Counted from the stretch's first letter, positions 9,662-17,564 are shown. The stretch is DNA of 45,790 nucleotides from CAZTZL01 sp964617625 (GCA_964617625.1 CAZTZL010000017.1:1-45790), one strand, 5' to 3'. Translations and numbers: made by a program. Notes: generated by a model from the letters alone, not told the origin.

Positions 9662-11338
9662 TTATTTTGCATCCACTGACAGAACCGCGCCTGTGTTTGC
9701 CGAAGTCACCATGGCCGCATATCTCTGCATCCAGCCGGTCTTAATTTTTGGCTCTATCGGTTTCCACTGTTCTTTACGTTTTTTTAATTCTGACTCGGAA
9801 AGTTTGACATCGAGTTTCCTATTCGGTATATCTATTTGAATGATATCACCATCCCTCAAAAGACCGATCGGACCGCCTGCAGCTGCTTCAGGAGAAACAT
9901 GACCGATGCATGCCCCTCTTGTACCTCCGGAAAATCGGCCGTCTGTGATTAATGCAACCTGATCACCAAGCCCCATCCCCATGATATTGGCCGTAGGTGC
10001 GAGCATTTCACGCATTCCCGGTCCACCTTTTGGCCCCTCGTATCTAATGACTACTACATCGCCGGATTTGACCTTTCCTTGAAGGATACCCTGTCCCGCT
10101 TCTTCCTCTGAATTGAAAATAATAGCCGGTCCTTCATGCACCAGCATTTTGGGATCCACTGCGCCTGTTTTTACGACACCACCCTCTGGAGCGAGATTTC
10201 CAAATAAAATGGCCAATCCGCCTTTTTTGCTGTAGGGATTATCCAAATGCCGGATCACTTCATCATCCAGAATCTCCGCATTTTTAATATTCTCGCCGAT
10301 CGTTTTCAGTGTAACTGATTTTTGATTCAGATTCAAGGTTCTATTTTTTCGACTCATTTCATTCATGATAGCCGGCACACCCCCTGCCCTGTCCACGTCT
10401 TCAATGTGCCAGTGAGAAGCAGGAGACACTTTGCACAGATGCGGTATGTTTTCCGCAATTTGATTGATCCGGTTCAACGGATAATCAATACCCGCTTCAT
10501 GTGCAATAGCAAGCATGTGCAATACCGTGTTGGTCGATCCTCCCATGGCCATATCTACAGCAAATGCATTGTCCACGGTTTCGAGCGTTAGTATATCCCT
10601 CGGTTTTAAATCTTTTTCAATCAAAGGGATAATTTGACGAGCCGCCTGACGGACGAGATCTTTTCGTTCTTCCGATATCGCAAGCCGTGTACCGTTGTAT
10701 GGCAATCCAAAACCGATGACTTCCGTCAAACAATTCATTGAATTGGCCGTGAACATCCCGGAACAGGAGCCGCATGTGGGACACCCGTAATCTTCCATTT
10801 CCTTGAGTTCTTTTTCGGAAATTTTTCCGGCTTTATAAGATCCCACACCTTCGAATATGGAAATCAAATCCACAGTCTTCCCGGAAGGAGTCTTGCCTGC
10901 GGCCATCGCCCCTCCGCTGACAAAGATCGTGGGAATATTCAACCGGAGAGAAGCCATCAGCATGCCTGGAACGATTTTATCGCAATTGGGAATACAGACC
11001 AGACCGTCCAGTTGATGGGCAATGGCCATGGATTCCACGGAATCGGCGACCAGTTCACGGCTTGCCAGTGAATATTTCATGCCGATATGCCCCATTGCAA
11101 TTCCATCACAAATCCCAATTGTATTAAATTCGAAAGGCACACCACCGGCTTTATGTATTTCTTCCCGGACAATGCGGCCGAATTCCTGAAGATGCACATG
11201 GCCGGGAATCAGCTCGACAAAGGAATTGCACACACCGATAAACGGTTTGGAAAAATCTTCATCCTTTAAACCGCAGGCTTTGAGTAAGCTTCTGTGCGGC
11301 GCCCGTTCGAACCCTTTTTTAATCTTGTCACTTTTCAT
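9662..11338 (-). CDS. ilvD: Dihydroxy-acid dehydratase
   Basis: IlvD removes water from the dihydroxy acids to give 2-oxoisovalerate and 2-oxo-3-methylvalerate, using an Fe-S cluster. Cluster-region cysteines are visible in GVCNSF, IPNCDK and CPTCGSCSGMF. The C-terminal GGPGMREML and TDGRFSGGTRG segments are conserved. The start is ATG at 11338 (558 residues), with AAAGAGGT five bases upstream. A longer frame from a TTG at 11383 would run through the leader RNA and lacks family support. This is the first structural gene of the operon, and its ribosome site lies inside a region of alternative RNA pairing described separately. Translation of ilvD is thus the likely control point. Confidence 0.95.
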   Translation of the reverse strand: MKSDKIKKGFERAPHRSLLKACGLKDEDFSKPFIGVCNSFVELIPGHVHLQEFGRIVREEIHKAGGVPFEFNTIGICDGIAMGHIGMKYSLASRELVADSVESMAIAHQLDGLVCIPNCDKIVPGMLMASLRLNIPTIFVSGGAMAAGKTPSGKTVDLISIFEGVGSYKAGKISEKELKEMEDYGCPTCGSCSGMFTANSMNCLTEVIGFGLPYNGTRLAISEERKDLVRQAARQIIPLIEKDLKPRDILTLETVDNAFAVDMAMGGSTNTVLHMLAIAHEAGIDYPLNRINQIAENIPHLCKVSPASHWHIEDVDRAGGVPAIMNEMSRKNRTLNLNQKSVTLKTIGENIKNAEILDDEVIRHLDNPYSKKGGLAILFGNLAPEGGVVKTGAVDPKMLVHEGPAIIFNSEEEAGQGILQGKVKSGDVVVIRYEGPKGGPGMREMLAPTANIMGMGLGDQVALITDGRFSGGTRGACIGHVSPEAAAGGPIGLLRDGDIIQIDIPNRKLDVKLSESELKKRKEQWKPIEPKIKTGWMQRYAAMVTSANTGAVLSVDAK

Positions 11339-11469
11339 AAGTACCTCTTTAGATGTTCGTATGCAATACTCCTTAGAGGTCAAACCTACTTGAATTTTTT
11401 TTAGGACTGTTTTTGGATCTGGTTTTTGTAGGAATGACCTCTTATGTGCACCTACACTAGAAGTAGGTT
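11336..11469 (-). promoter_or_regulatory. Candidate translational attenuator of ilvD
   Basis: Minus-strand RNA between the leader-peptide codons and the ilvD start contains competing complements. AACCTACTT (11469-11461, inside leader codons) can pair with GTAGGT (11455-11450, over the leader stop) or with AAGTAGGTT (11391-11383). AGAGGTCATTCCTAC (11442-11428) pairs at 13 of 15 positions with GTAGGTTTGACCTCT (11389-11375). The ACCTCT in that last arm (11380-11375) can instead pair with AGAGGT (11348-11343), the ilvD ribosome site. No hairpin is followed by a U run, so control at translation rather than by termination is inferred. Confidence 0.6.
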
Positions 11470-11601
11470 AGAGATAATCCCTACCAGTACAATCACGATA
11501 AGTAGAATAACGAGGAGATTGCTTTTATAAAGCACGAGAACAGCACCTTTTTTGAAGACCGAAATTGCTTTATAAAATTTTGTTTTTATTAAAATATTCA
11601 T
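11452..11601 (-). CDS. Branched-chain amino acid leader peptide
   Basis: A 49-codon frame upstream of ilvD, ATG at 11601 to TAG at 11452. After a basic N-terminal half (MNILIKTKFYKAIS...), the C-terminal part reads NLLVILLIVIVLVGII and then SNLLLV-stop. Eighteen of its last 22 residues are Leu, Ile or Val. This is what a leader peptide sensing all three end products should look like, as in E. coli ilvL and ivbL. A GTG at 11532, with AGGTG about eight bases before it, would give a 26-codon peptide of classic leader length; the ATG has only a weak ribosome site. The alternative reading is a small single-pass membrane protein. Position and overlap with the pairing segments favour a leader. Confidence 0.6.
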   Translation of the reverse strand: MNILIKTKFYKAISVFKKGAVLVLYKSNLLVILLIVIVLVGIISNLLLV

Positions 11602-11655
11602 AAGTGCCGTTCTCAAATCAGTATAGAATTAATATTGTATCCAAATTATTGAAAA

Positions 11656-11686
11656 CAAATTTAATAAATATTACTTTCTATGTCAA
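11656..11686 (-). promoter_or_regulatory. Promoter of the ilv-leu operon
   Basis: TTGACA (11686-11681), a 17-bp spacer and TAAATT (11663-11658) on the minus strand. The -35 is a perfect sigma70 match and the -10 matches 4 of 6. Transcription would begin about 50 nt before the leader-peptide ATG. The same hexamer pair occurs upstream of mltG. Confidence 0.6.
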
Positions 11687-11875
11687 GAAAAAAATATCAG
11701 TTCTACAATAAAAAATGAGTATTCAATTAATACAAAATAAAACTCCGGACAAATGACTTGTACATGGACAATTAATAATTAATGCTTTCATGAGTTTATT
11801 CTTTAAAGGGTATAAAATATAACTACTATTATCTTTTTAGCTACTATCATAAAATTTCAATTATATTATTTCTGG

Positions 11876-11891
11876 AAAACCACTTGGTTTT
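11876..11891. promoter_or_regulatory. Candidate TetR operator, distal
   Basis: Palindrome AAAACC-ACTT-GGTTTT, with six-base arms and a 4-bp spacer, 66 bp upstream of the tetR ATG. It shares AACC-N4-GGTT with a second palindrome centred 35 bp downstream. A possible -35 (TTGGTT, 11884-11889) overlaps its right arm. Assignment to this regulator is inferred from position and symmetry. Confidence 0.5.
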
Positions 11892-11909
11892 TCAAAAATT
11901 CTTTATTAT

Positions 11910-11927
11910 TTTAACCATCAGGTTAAA
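11910..11927. promoter_or_regulatory. Candidate TetR operator, proximal
   Basis: Perfect palindrome TTTAACC-ATCA-GGTTAAA (seven-base arms, 4-bp spacer), 30 bp before the tetR ATG. It overlaps or immediately follows a possible -10 (TATTTT, 11907-11912), so binding would block transcription of tetR and the exporter genes. It shares AACC-N4-GGTT with the palindrome at 11876-11891. Confidence 0.55.
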
Positions 11928-11957
11928 CCGAATGATATAATCATAAGGTCAATTGCA

Positions 11958-12572
11958 ATGAAAGAACAACAAAAACTTACCGAAGAAAAAATATTCGATG
12001 CCGCTGTTGCAGTGTTTGAGGAAAAAGGGCTGGCCGGTGCACGTATGCAGGAAATCGCGGATAAAGCCGGCATCAACAAAGCGCTTTTGCATTATTATTA
12101 TCGAACCAAGGAAAAATTATTCGACGCCGTTTTCGAACACATGGCCGGTTTTATGTTCAATAAACTTTTTGGCTGTCTTGATCAGAAACTTCCATGGAAA
12201 GAAAAAGTTGCTTTATTTTATAAAGAACACATCTCATTCCTGCAGAGCCATCCGATCCTGCCGGCGTTCCTATTAAACGAGATCAATCAACATCCCGAAC
12301 GTATTTCCCGATTTTTTACTTCGGAACGGATCACGCTCCTCCGTCAAAATTTATTTGATCAACTTGAAGAAGACATGAAACAGAACCGGATGATGCGCAT
12401 GGACAAAATGCAGCTTCTCATCAATCTCATCGCTCTCAGCGTCTTCCCCTTCGCAGCCAAAGGGTTACTTGAGAAATTATTGGAACAGGAAAACATAACC
12501 TTCGATGAATTTATAGAAAAGCGCAAGAAAGAACTTCCCGGATTGGTGATTAACTCGGTCAAGATCAGGTGA
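11958..12572 (+). CDS. TetR/AcrR-family regulator of the adjacent exporter
   Basis: A 204-residue transcriptional regulator. The N-terminal 60 residues form a typical TetR helix-turn-helix (EKIFDAAVAVFEEKG, ARMQEIADKAGINKALLHYYYRTKEKLFDAVF). The remaining helical part should be the dimerisation and ligand-binding domain, with no recognisable ligand signature. ATG at 11958 has AAGGTCA about eight bases upstream. It is followed after 63 bp by a HlyD-ATPase-permease set, the same order as E. coli cecR-ybhGFSR. It most likely represses itself and the exporter through the two palindromes upstream. The ligand is unknown. Confidence 0.88.
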   Translation: MKEQQKLTEEKIFDAAVAVFEEKGLAGARMQEIADKAGINKALLHYYYRTKEKLFDAVFEHMAGFMFNKLFGCLDQKLPWKEKVALFYKEHISFLQSHPILPAFLLNEINQHPERISRFFTSERITLLRQNLFDQLEEDMKQNRMMRMDKMQLLINLIALSVFPFAAKGLLEKLLEQENITFDEFIEKRKKELPGLVINSVKIR

Positions 12573-12635
12573 TTCGTTTTTATTCAGGAACAACATTAGA
12601 CAATTCACACTGAATTAAAAAGTTAAGGAAAAACC

Positions 12636-13523
12636 ATGAAAAAAATTATCCTATTATGCATTGTCACATTATTCACCGTCGGCTGCTCTCGCCGCAGTAA
12701 ACTGGCGGATGCGTATGGAAATTTTGAAGCAAACGAAGTGATCGTTTCCTCCGAATCAACAGGAAAACTGATTGCAATGGCATTGAATGAAGGAGATTTG
12801 CTTAATGCAGGTCAGTATGTGGCAACTGTGGATACAGCCATCCTGGTGCTGCAAAAAAAGGAACTCCTTGCCCATCTTGTTTCAATGAATGCCCAGATCA
12901 GACAGGTCGAGGACCAAATATCTGTCATCGATCAGCAGCTTCTCAATCTTGAAAAAGATCTTTCCCGGACTGAAGTGCTGGTTGCCGGGAACGCCGCTCC
13001 ACAGAAACAGCTGGACGATTTAAATGGCGCACAAAAGGTGCTAAAAAAACAACGGCGGGCTGCCCTGGCCCAGAAAGAATCGGCAGTTTCTGAAAAGAAT
13101 GCTGTGGCGGCCAATCTGGAGTTATTAAATGAACAAATATTCCGTTCACGGATCATCAATCCGATTAACGGCCGGGTCCTTGAAACCTATTCGGAACAGT
13201 TTGAAATGACCGCAACCGGAAAACCTCTCTATAAAATTGCAAACTTGGAAGAGATGCAGCTGAAAGTGTATGTTTCCGGGGGACAACTTGGACAGATTAA
13301 AATCGGACAAACTTGCCAGGTTCGTGTAGATAATGGAAAGAATTATATCACCTTTCCCGGGAAAATTTTGTGGATTTCAAATGAGGCGGAGTTTACGCCC
13401 AAATTCATTCAAACCAAAGAAGAACGCATCGATCTTGTTTATGCAGTGAAAGTGACAGTCAAAAATGACGGCACAATAAAAATAGGAATGCCCGGAGAAG
13501 TGATTTTCGAGCAAGACACATGA
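12636..13523 (+). CDS. ybhG: HlyD-family membrane fusion lipoprotein of ABC exporter
   Basis: Periplasmic adaptor of an ABC-2 type exporter, related to YbhG/HlyD. The N-terminus MKKIILLCIVTLFTVGC is a lipoprotein signal with Cys17 as the lipidated residue. A barrel-sandwich half (FEANEVIVSSESTGKLIAMALNEGDLLNAGQ) is followed by a coiled-coil hairpin of about residues 70-165 rich in Gln, Leu and Lys. The second barrel-sandwich half (INPINGRVLETYSEQFEM) and a beta-barrel domain come next. AAGGA precedes the ATG. Its TGA overlaps the ATG of the next ATPase gene (ATGA), so the two are translationally coupled. E. coli YbhG is not a lipoprotein in this manner, so the anchor is a difference worth noting. 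Confidence 0.85.
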   Translation: MKKIILLCIVTLFTVGCSRRSKLADAYGNFEANEVIVSSESTGKLIAMALNEGDLLNAGQYVATVDTAILVLQKKELLAHLVSMNAQIRQVEDQISVIDQQLLNLEKDLSRTEVLVAGNAAPQKQLDDLNGAQKVLKKQRRAALAQKESAVSEKNAVAANLELLNEQIFRSRIINPINGRVLETYSEQFEMTATGKPLYKIANLEEMQLKVYVSGGQLGQIKIGQTCQVRVDNGKNYITFPGKILWISNEAEFTPKFIQTKEERIDLVYAVKVTVKNDGTIKIGMPGEVIFEQDT

Positions 13524-14425
13524 TCAAAGTTCAAAATCTCTCAAAAAAATACAAAGCAGTCCAGGCCCTGGACAACGTTACTTTCTCGTCAGAAGAAAAT
13601 GAAATTTTCGGCTTCATCGGGCCCGACGGTGCAGGTAAAACCACGCTGTTCCGGATTCTGACCACTCTGATATTACCGGATACCGGATCGGCTGTCCTGT
13701 TTGGTCTGGATGTTGTCCGGGAATTTCATAAATTGCGCCGGATGATCGGCTACATGCCCGGACGCTTTTCGTTGTACCAGGATCTGACTGTAAAAGAAAA
13801 TTTAAATTTTTTCGCATCCGTATTCGGTACAACTGTTCAAATCAATTACGCATTGATCAAGGATATTTATTCCCGCCTCGAACCATTCGAATCGCGCCCA
13901 GCCGGCAAACTATCCGGCGGCATGAAACAGAAACTGGCCCTCTGCTGCGCTTTGATCCATGCGCCGCGGCTCCTGGTGTTAGATGAACCCACAACCGGCG
14001 TGGATGCGGTCTCACGCACGGAATTCTGGCAAATCCTTAAAAATCTCAAGAAACAGGGCATCACTATCCTAATTTCGACCCCGTACATGGACGAAGCCGG
14101 CGGGTGCGACCGTGTCGCCCTGATACAGAAAGGAAATATTCTTTCGATCGATACACCACCGAAAATCCTGAAATCTTACGGGAATAAATTGTGGTCCGTA
14201 CGCTCCGCGGATCGTTACAACTTGATTCATGCGCTCCGTAAAATATCTTATATTGATTCGGTAAATGTGTTCGGTGATGCTGTTCACATTACCACACGGG
14301 ACAATAAACTGGATATATCCACATTGAATGCTGCCCTTTCCAAAAAAATAAAAGGGGGAATTTCTATCATGTCCGTCCGTCCCACAATCGAAGATTGTTT
14401 TCTGAAGTTAATGCAGAAAGTTTAG
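13520..14425 (+). CDS. ybhF: ABC exporter ATPase 1 (YbhF N-half-like, degenerate site)
   Basis: Nucleotide-binding subunit that corresponds to the N-terminal half of the fused E. coli YbhF. Walker A is GPDGAGKTT (residues 34-42), the signature LSGGM (131-135) and Walker B LLVLDE (151-156). Two catalytic accessory residues are replaced: the Q-loop reads GYMPGRF, with Gly81 in place of Gln, and the H-loop reads STPYMDEA, with Pro188 in place of His. The canonical LSGGM signature is kept, so this subunit can still complete the ATP site of its partner. The C-terminal 90 residues are an accessory domain. It overlaps the HlyD gene by four bases and ends 3 bp before ATPase 2. Confidence 0.88.
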   Translation: MIKVQNLSKKYKAVQALDNVTFSSEENEIFGFIGPDGAGKTTLFRILTTLILPDTGSAVLFGLDVVREFHKLRRMIGYMPGRFSLYQDLTVKENLNFFASVFGTTVQINYALIKDIYSRLEPFESRPAGKLSGGMKQKLALCCALIHAPRLLVLDEPTTGVDAVSRTEFWQILKNLKKQGITILISTPYMDEAGGCDRVALIQKGNILSIDTPPKILKSYGNKLWSVRSADRYNLIHALRKISYIDSVNVFGDAVHITTRDNKLDISTLNAALSKKIKGGISIMSVRPTIEDCFLKLMQKV

Positions 14426-14428
14426 AAA

Positions 14429-15178
14429 ATGCAGCAAAAAACAGTCATTACAGTCAAGGATCTTGTCAAAAAATTTGGACCATTTGTGGCCAACGACAGG
14501 CTGAATTTTGAGGTTTTTCGGGGCGAAATTTTCGGATTTTTAGGCGCCAACGGTGCTGGCAAAACCACAGCCATGCGCATTCTCTGTGGTCTTTCCCGGC
14601 CGACTTCAGGTGAAGTCTTTGTAGCCGGGCTGGATGTGTCGCACTATGCCGAACAAATTAAAACCCGAATTGGATATATGAGCCAAAAATTTTCATTGTA
14701 TGAAGATTTAACCGTATCCGAAAACATGCGTCTCTACGGCGGCATATACGGGCTTTCGGCAAAAGAAATAAAATCCCGCATTCATGTTTTACTGAATCAA
14801 CTTGAATTAAACGGACAACGCAACACTTTAATTTCAGACCTGCCGCTTGGATGGCGTCAGAAACTGGCCTTTGCCGTCGCCATTATTCACAATCCATCCA
14901 TCGTTTTTCTGGATGAACCGACCGGAGGTGTCGATCCCATTACACGCCGACAGTTTTGGGACATGATCTATGAGGCATCGCATGACGGCATCACTGTCTT
15001 TGTCACCACGCATTATATGGACGAAGCTGAATACTGCGACCGGATATGCATCATGGATTCCGGACGAATCGTTGCGATTGGAAAGCCGCACGACCTTAAA
15101 AAGCAATACGGAGTGGACAGCATCCATGATGTGTTCGTGAAAATTGCCCGTCCGGAAATCATCCCGGATAAAAATTAA
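14429..15178 (+). CDS. ybhF: ABC exporter ATPase 2 (YbhF C-half-like)
   Basis: Second nucleotide-binding subunit, corresponding to the C-terminal half of YbhF. Walker A is GANGAGKTT (39-47), the Q-loop Gln86 is present in GYMSQKF, Walker B is IVFLDE near residue 160, and the H-loop His195 is present in TTHYMDEA. The signature segment, however, is DLPLGWRQK, not LSGGQ. As E. coli YbhF has a similar DLPLG at this place, the change is a family feature. It forms a heterodimer with ATPase 1 in which only one of the two composite ATP sites has all canonical motifs. It begins 3 bp after the stop of ATPase 1. Confidence 0.88.
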   Translation: MQQKTVITVKDLVKKFGPFVANDRLNFEVFRGEIFGFLGANGAGKTTAMRILCGLSRPTSGEVFVAGLDVSHYAEQIKTRIGYMSQKFSLYEDLTVSENMRLYGGIYGLSAKEIKSRIHVLLNQLELNGQRNTLISDLPLGWRQKLAFAVAIIHNPSIVFLDEPTGGVDPITRRQFWDMIYEASHDGITVFVTTHYMDEAEYCDRICIMDSGRIVAIGKPHDLKKQYGVDSIHDVFVKIARPEIIPDKN

Positions 15179-15226
15179 CATTCCTACTTTGGACTTGAAT
15201 TGAATGATAACCAATAGGAAAACAAT

Positions 15227-15271
15227 ATGAATCGGTTGGATTCGCTTTTCCGAGCGTATATAACAAATTGA
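15227..15271 (+). CDS. Possible 14-residue upstream ORF before the permease
   Basis: The frame MNRLDSLFRAYITN lies in the 117-bp gap between ATPase 2 and the first permease. It has a good ribosome site (AGGAA, six-base spacing) and stops 24 bp before the chosen permease ATG. No similarity was recognised. It may serve translational re-initiation, or may be chance. Confidence 0.25.
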   Translation: MNRLDSLFRAYITN

Positions 15272-15295
15272 TTGATGTATGGAAACCTCTGTCAA

Positions 15296-16396
15296 ATGAA
15301 ACAGCTGTTCGCATTTATACATAAAGAATTCCTCCATATTTTCCGTGATTTCAGGACACTGATTATTTTGTTCGGTATTCCGGCCGCGCAGATCATGATT
15401 TTCGGATATGTGGTATCCACTGAAATCCGGGAGGCTAAAATTGCCGTGATCGATCCATCGCACGATGAAATCACACGAAGTCTGATTGATAAAATCGATG
15501 CTTCGGAATTCTTCGAAGTAGCACAAGAACTGTCCACTACATCAAAAATTGATGCCTTATTCAAAGAAGGAAAAGTAAAAGAAGTTCTTGTGTTCGAACC
15601 GGAATTTGGAAAAAATCTCGGCCGTGATGGCGAGGCGAATATCAGCCTGATCATCGATGGCTCTGAACCGAATACAGCCAGACTGATCGCAACATACACA
15701 CAGGCCATTATCACGAGTTTCAATCAGGAACTATCACAATTTCCGGGAATGAAAATTCTTCCTGAAGTGCGTATGATTTACAATCCCCGTCTTGAAAGCG
15801 AATACATGTTCGTGCCCGGATTGATGTCCCTTATCCTGATTTTAATCTGTGCGCTCATGACTTCGGTCACAATCGTCCGCGAGAAAGAATTCGGTACCAT
15901 GGAAGTGCTTCTTGTCTCCCCATTGCGTCCTTTCCAGATTGTCATCGGCAAAGTGACGCCATACATCGTACTTGCGTTTATCGATGTCCTGATTATCCTG
16001 ACAATGGCCAATCTGGTATTCGGCCTACCTGTCAAGGGCAGTCTGATACTTCTCCTCTTCGAAAGCCTGCTCTATATCGGTTTGTCACTTTCAATCGGCA
16101 TCTTTATTTCAACAGTTTCATCCACTATGCAGCAGGCGATTTTTATGTCACTTTTAGGATTGATGCTGCCAACCATCATCCTTTCAGGATTTATCTTTCC
16201 GATTGAAGATATGCCTTTATTTTATCGAATCATCAGCCTGATTCTGCCGCCAAGATGGTTCATTCACATTATCAAGGCTATCATGCTTAAGGGAATCGGG
16301 TTTCAATATGTCTGGAAGGAAACCCTGATTCTGATCGGAATGATGGTTTTCTTCCTCGGATTGAGCGCCAAAAAGTTCCGGCTGCGATTGGAATAA
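15296..16396 (+). CDS. ybhS: ABC-2 type exporter permease 1
   Basis: Membrane subunit of the exporter. The layout is typical of ABC-2 transporters of the YbhS/YbhR kind: one N-terminal helix after FIHKEFLHIFRDFRTL, a periplasmic domain of about 130 residues, then five C-terminal helices from SLILILICALMTSVTIV onward. The conserved VREKEFGTMEVLLVSPLRPFQIVIGK lies between helices, and a GFIFPIEDMP segment precedes the last ones. The frame is open from a TTG at 15272 with an ATG at 15275, but the ATG at 15296 gives the N-terminus expected for the family (MKQLFAFIHKE) and has GGAAA about ten bases upstream. It lies 6 bp before permease 2. Confidence 0.88.
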   Translation: MKQLFAFIHKEFLHIFRDFRTLIILFGIPAAQIMIFGYVVSTEIREAKIAVIDPSHDEITRSLIDKIDASEFFEVAQELSTTSKIDALFKEGKVKEVLVFEPEFGKNLGRDGEANISLIIDGSEPNTARLIATYTQAIITSFNQELSQFPGMKILPEVRMIYNPRLESEYMFVPGLMSLILILICALMTSVTIVREKEFGTMEVLLVSPLRPFQIVIGKVTPYIVLAFIDVLIILTMANLVFGLPVKGSLILLLFESLLYIGLSLSIGIFISTVSSTMQQAIFMSLLGLMLPTIILSGFIFPIEDMPLFYRIISLILPPRWFIHIIKAIMLKGIGFQYVWKETLILIGMMVFFLGLSAKKFRLRLE

Positions 16397-16402
16397 ATCA
16401 CA

Positions 16403-17518
16403 ATGAGACTCAAATATCTGCTTCAAAAAGAATTCACACAAATTCGGCGAAATCCGTTCATGGCCCGAGTCATCGTCCTCATGCCGATTGTTCAGATGCT
16501 GATTCTGGTACCAGCGGTTACATTTGACATCAAAAACATCCGGGTCAGCATTCTCGACCGGGATCATTCTTCGATCTCCAGGGGCCTGATCAACAAACTT
16601 GAAGGTTCCCCCTTTTTCAGAATCGAACAGGACGCGTCCACCATCGAACAGGCTCAAAATGCCATGAACCGGGGTAAAGTGGATGCGATTCTGTCCATTC
16701 CGGCAGGATTTGAACGCGATCTCATCAAAAGGGATGCTGCACAAATACAGCTTCTTGTCAACGGCATCAATGGGACACTCGCACAGAATGCCACAGCTTT
16801 CCTATCCACGCTGATCAGAGATTATAACCGGGAAATCATTTTAGAGAACATTGCGATCAAACCAGTCCAGCCTGCTCCGCAGATCAATATCCTCAACCGG
16901 TTCTGGTACAATCCCGGACTGGACTACCGGATTTACATGGCGCCGGGCATTCTGGCCATACTGGTCACGTCCATTGGATTTTTATTGTCAGGCTTGAATC
17001 TGGTGAGAGAAAAAGAAATCGGTACAAGTGAACAGATCAACGTAACACCCATCAAAAAACATGAATTCATTCTGGGAAAGATGATTCCGTTCATGGTGAT
17101 TGGTATGGTTGATCTGGCCTTTGGATTGTTTCTGGCGCGCCTTGCCTACGGGCTGCCATTTGAGGGGAACCTGCTTCTTCTGTTTGGTTTTTCCATAATC
17201 TATCTTATTGCTGTGATGGGCCTCGGCCTTTTTTTGAGTACGTTTGCTTCAACACAACAGCAATATTTATTCATCTGCTTTTTCTTCATGATCATCCTTG
17301 TTCTGATGAGCGGTATCTTCACACCGGATGAAAGCATGCCCCGCTGGGCGCAAAAAATTAACCTGCTCAATCCGGCCGCCTATTTCATTCGCGTCGCCCG
17401 TATGGTCTTACTGAAAGGAAGCGGTTTCAAGGATGTCCTGCGGGATTTTCTTTTAATCGGGTTGATTGCCCTCTCGACAACGGCACTTGCATCGATGAAA
17501 TATAAAAAGACAGTTTAG
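16403..17518 (+). CDS. ybhR: ABC-2 type exporter permease 2
   Basis: Second membrane subunit, homologous to its neighbour and similar in layout. There is an N-terminal helix (ARVIVLMPIVQMLILVPAV), a large extracytoplasmic domain, and five C-terminal helices starting with APGILAILVTSIGFLLSGLNLV. The cytoplasmic motif VREKEIGTSEQINVTPIKKHEFILGK matches the ABC-2 permease signature. The two permeases presumably form a heterodimeric pore driven by the two ATPases. It is the last gene of the exporter operon; a 7-bp hairpin follows at 17565. Confidence 0.88.
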   Translation: MRLKYLLQKEFTQIRRNPFMARVIVLMPIVQMLILVPAVTFDIKNIRVSILDRDHSSISRGLINKLEGSPFFRIEQDASTIEQAQNAMNRGKVDAILSIPAGFERDLIKRDAAQIQLLVNGINGTLAQNATAFLSTLIRDYNREIILENIAIKPVQPAPQINILNRFWYNPGLDYRIYMAPGILAILVTSIGFLLSGLNLVREKEIGTSEQINVTPIKKHEFILGKMIPFMVIGMVDLAFGLFLARLAYGLPFEGNLLLLFGFSIIYLIAVMGLGLFLSTFASTQQQYLFICFFFMIILVLMSGIFTPDESMPRWAQKINLLNPAAYFIRVARMVLLKGSGFKDVLRDFLLIGLIALSTTALASMKYKKTV

Positions 17519-17564
17519 AAGTGATAATACTTCTTATCATTAAATTGGATAGTTTAAATATTTA

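Noticed and set aside
11339..11383. Longer IlvD N-terminus from TTG at 11383
   Set aside because: It would place the clear ribosome site AAAGAGGT inside the coding region and adds 15 residues with no family support.
11384..11640. T-box riboswitch or intrinsic terminator in the ilv leader
   Set aside because: No T-box consensus (AGGGTGGNACCGCG-like) and no hairpin followed by a U run was found; the A-rich run near 11400 is the wrong base on the transcribed strand.
14834..15526. 230-codon open frame on the minus strand across ATPase 2 and permease 1
   Set aside because: It is antisense to two well-supported genes, has no family pattern and crosses an intergenic gap.
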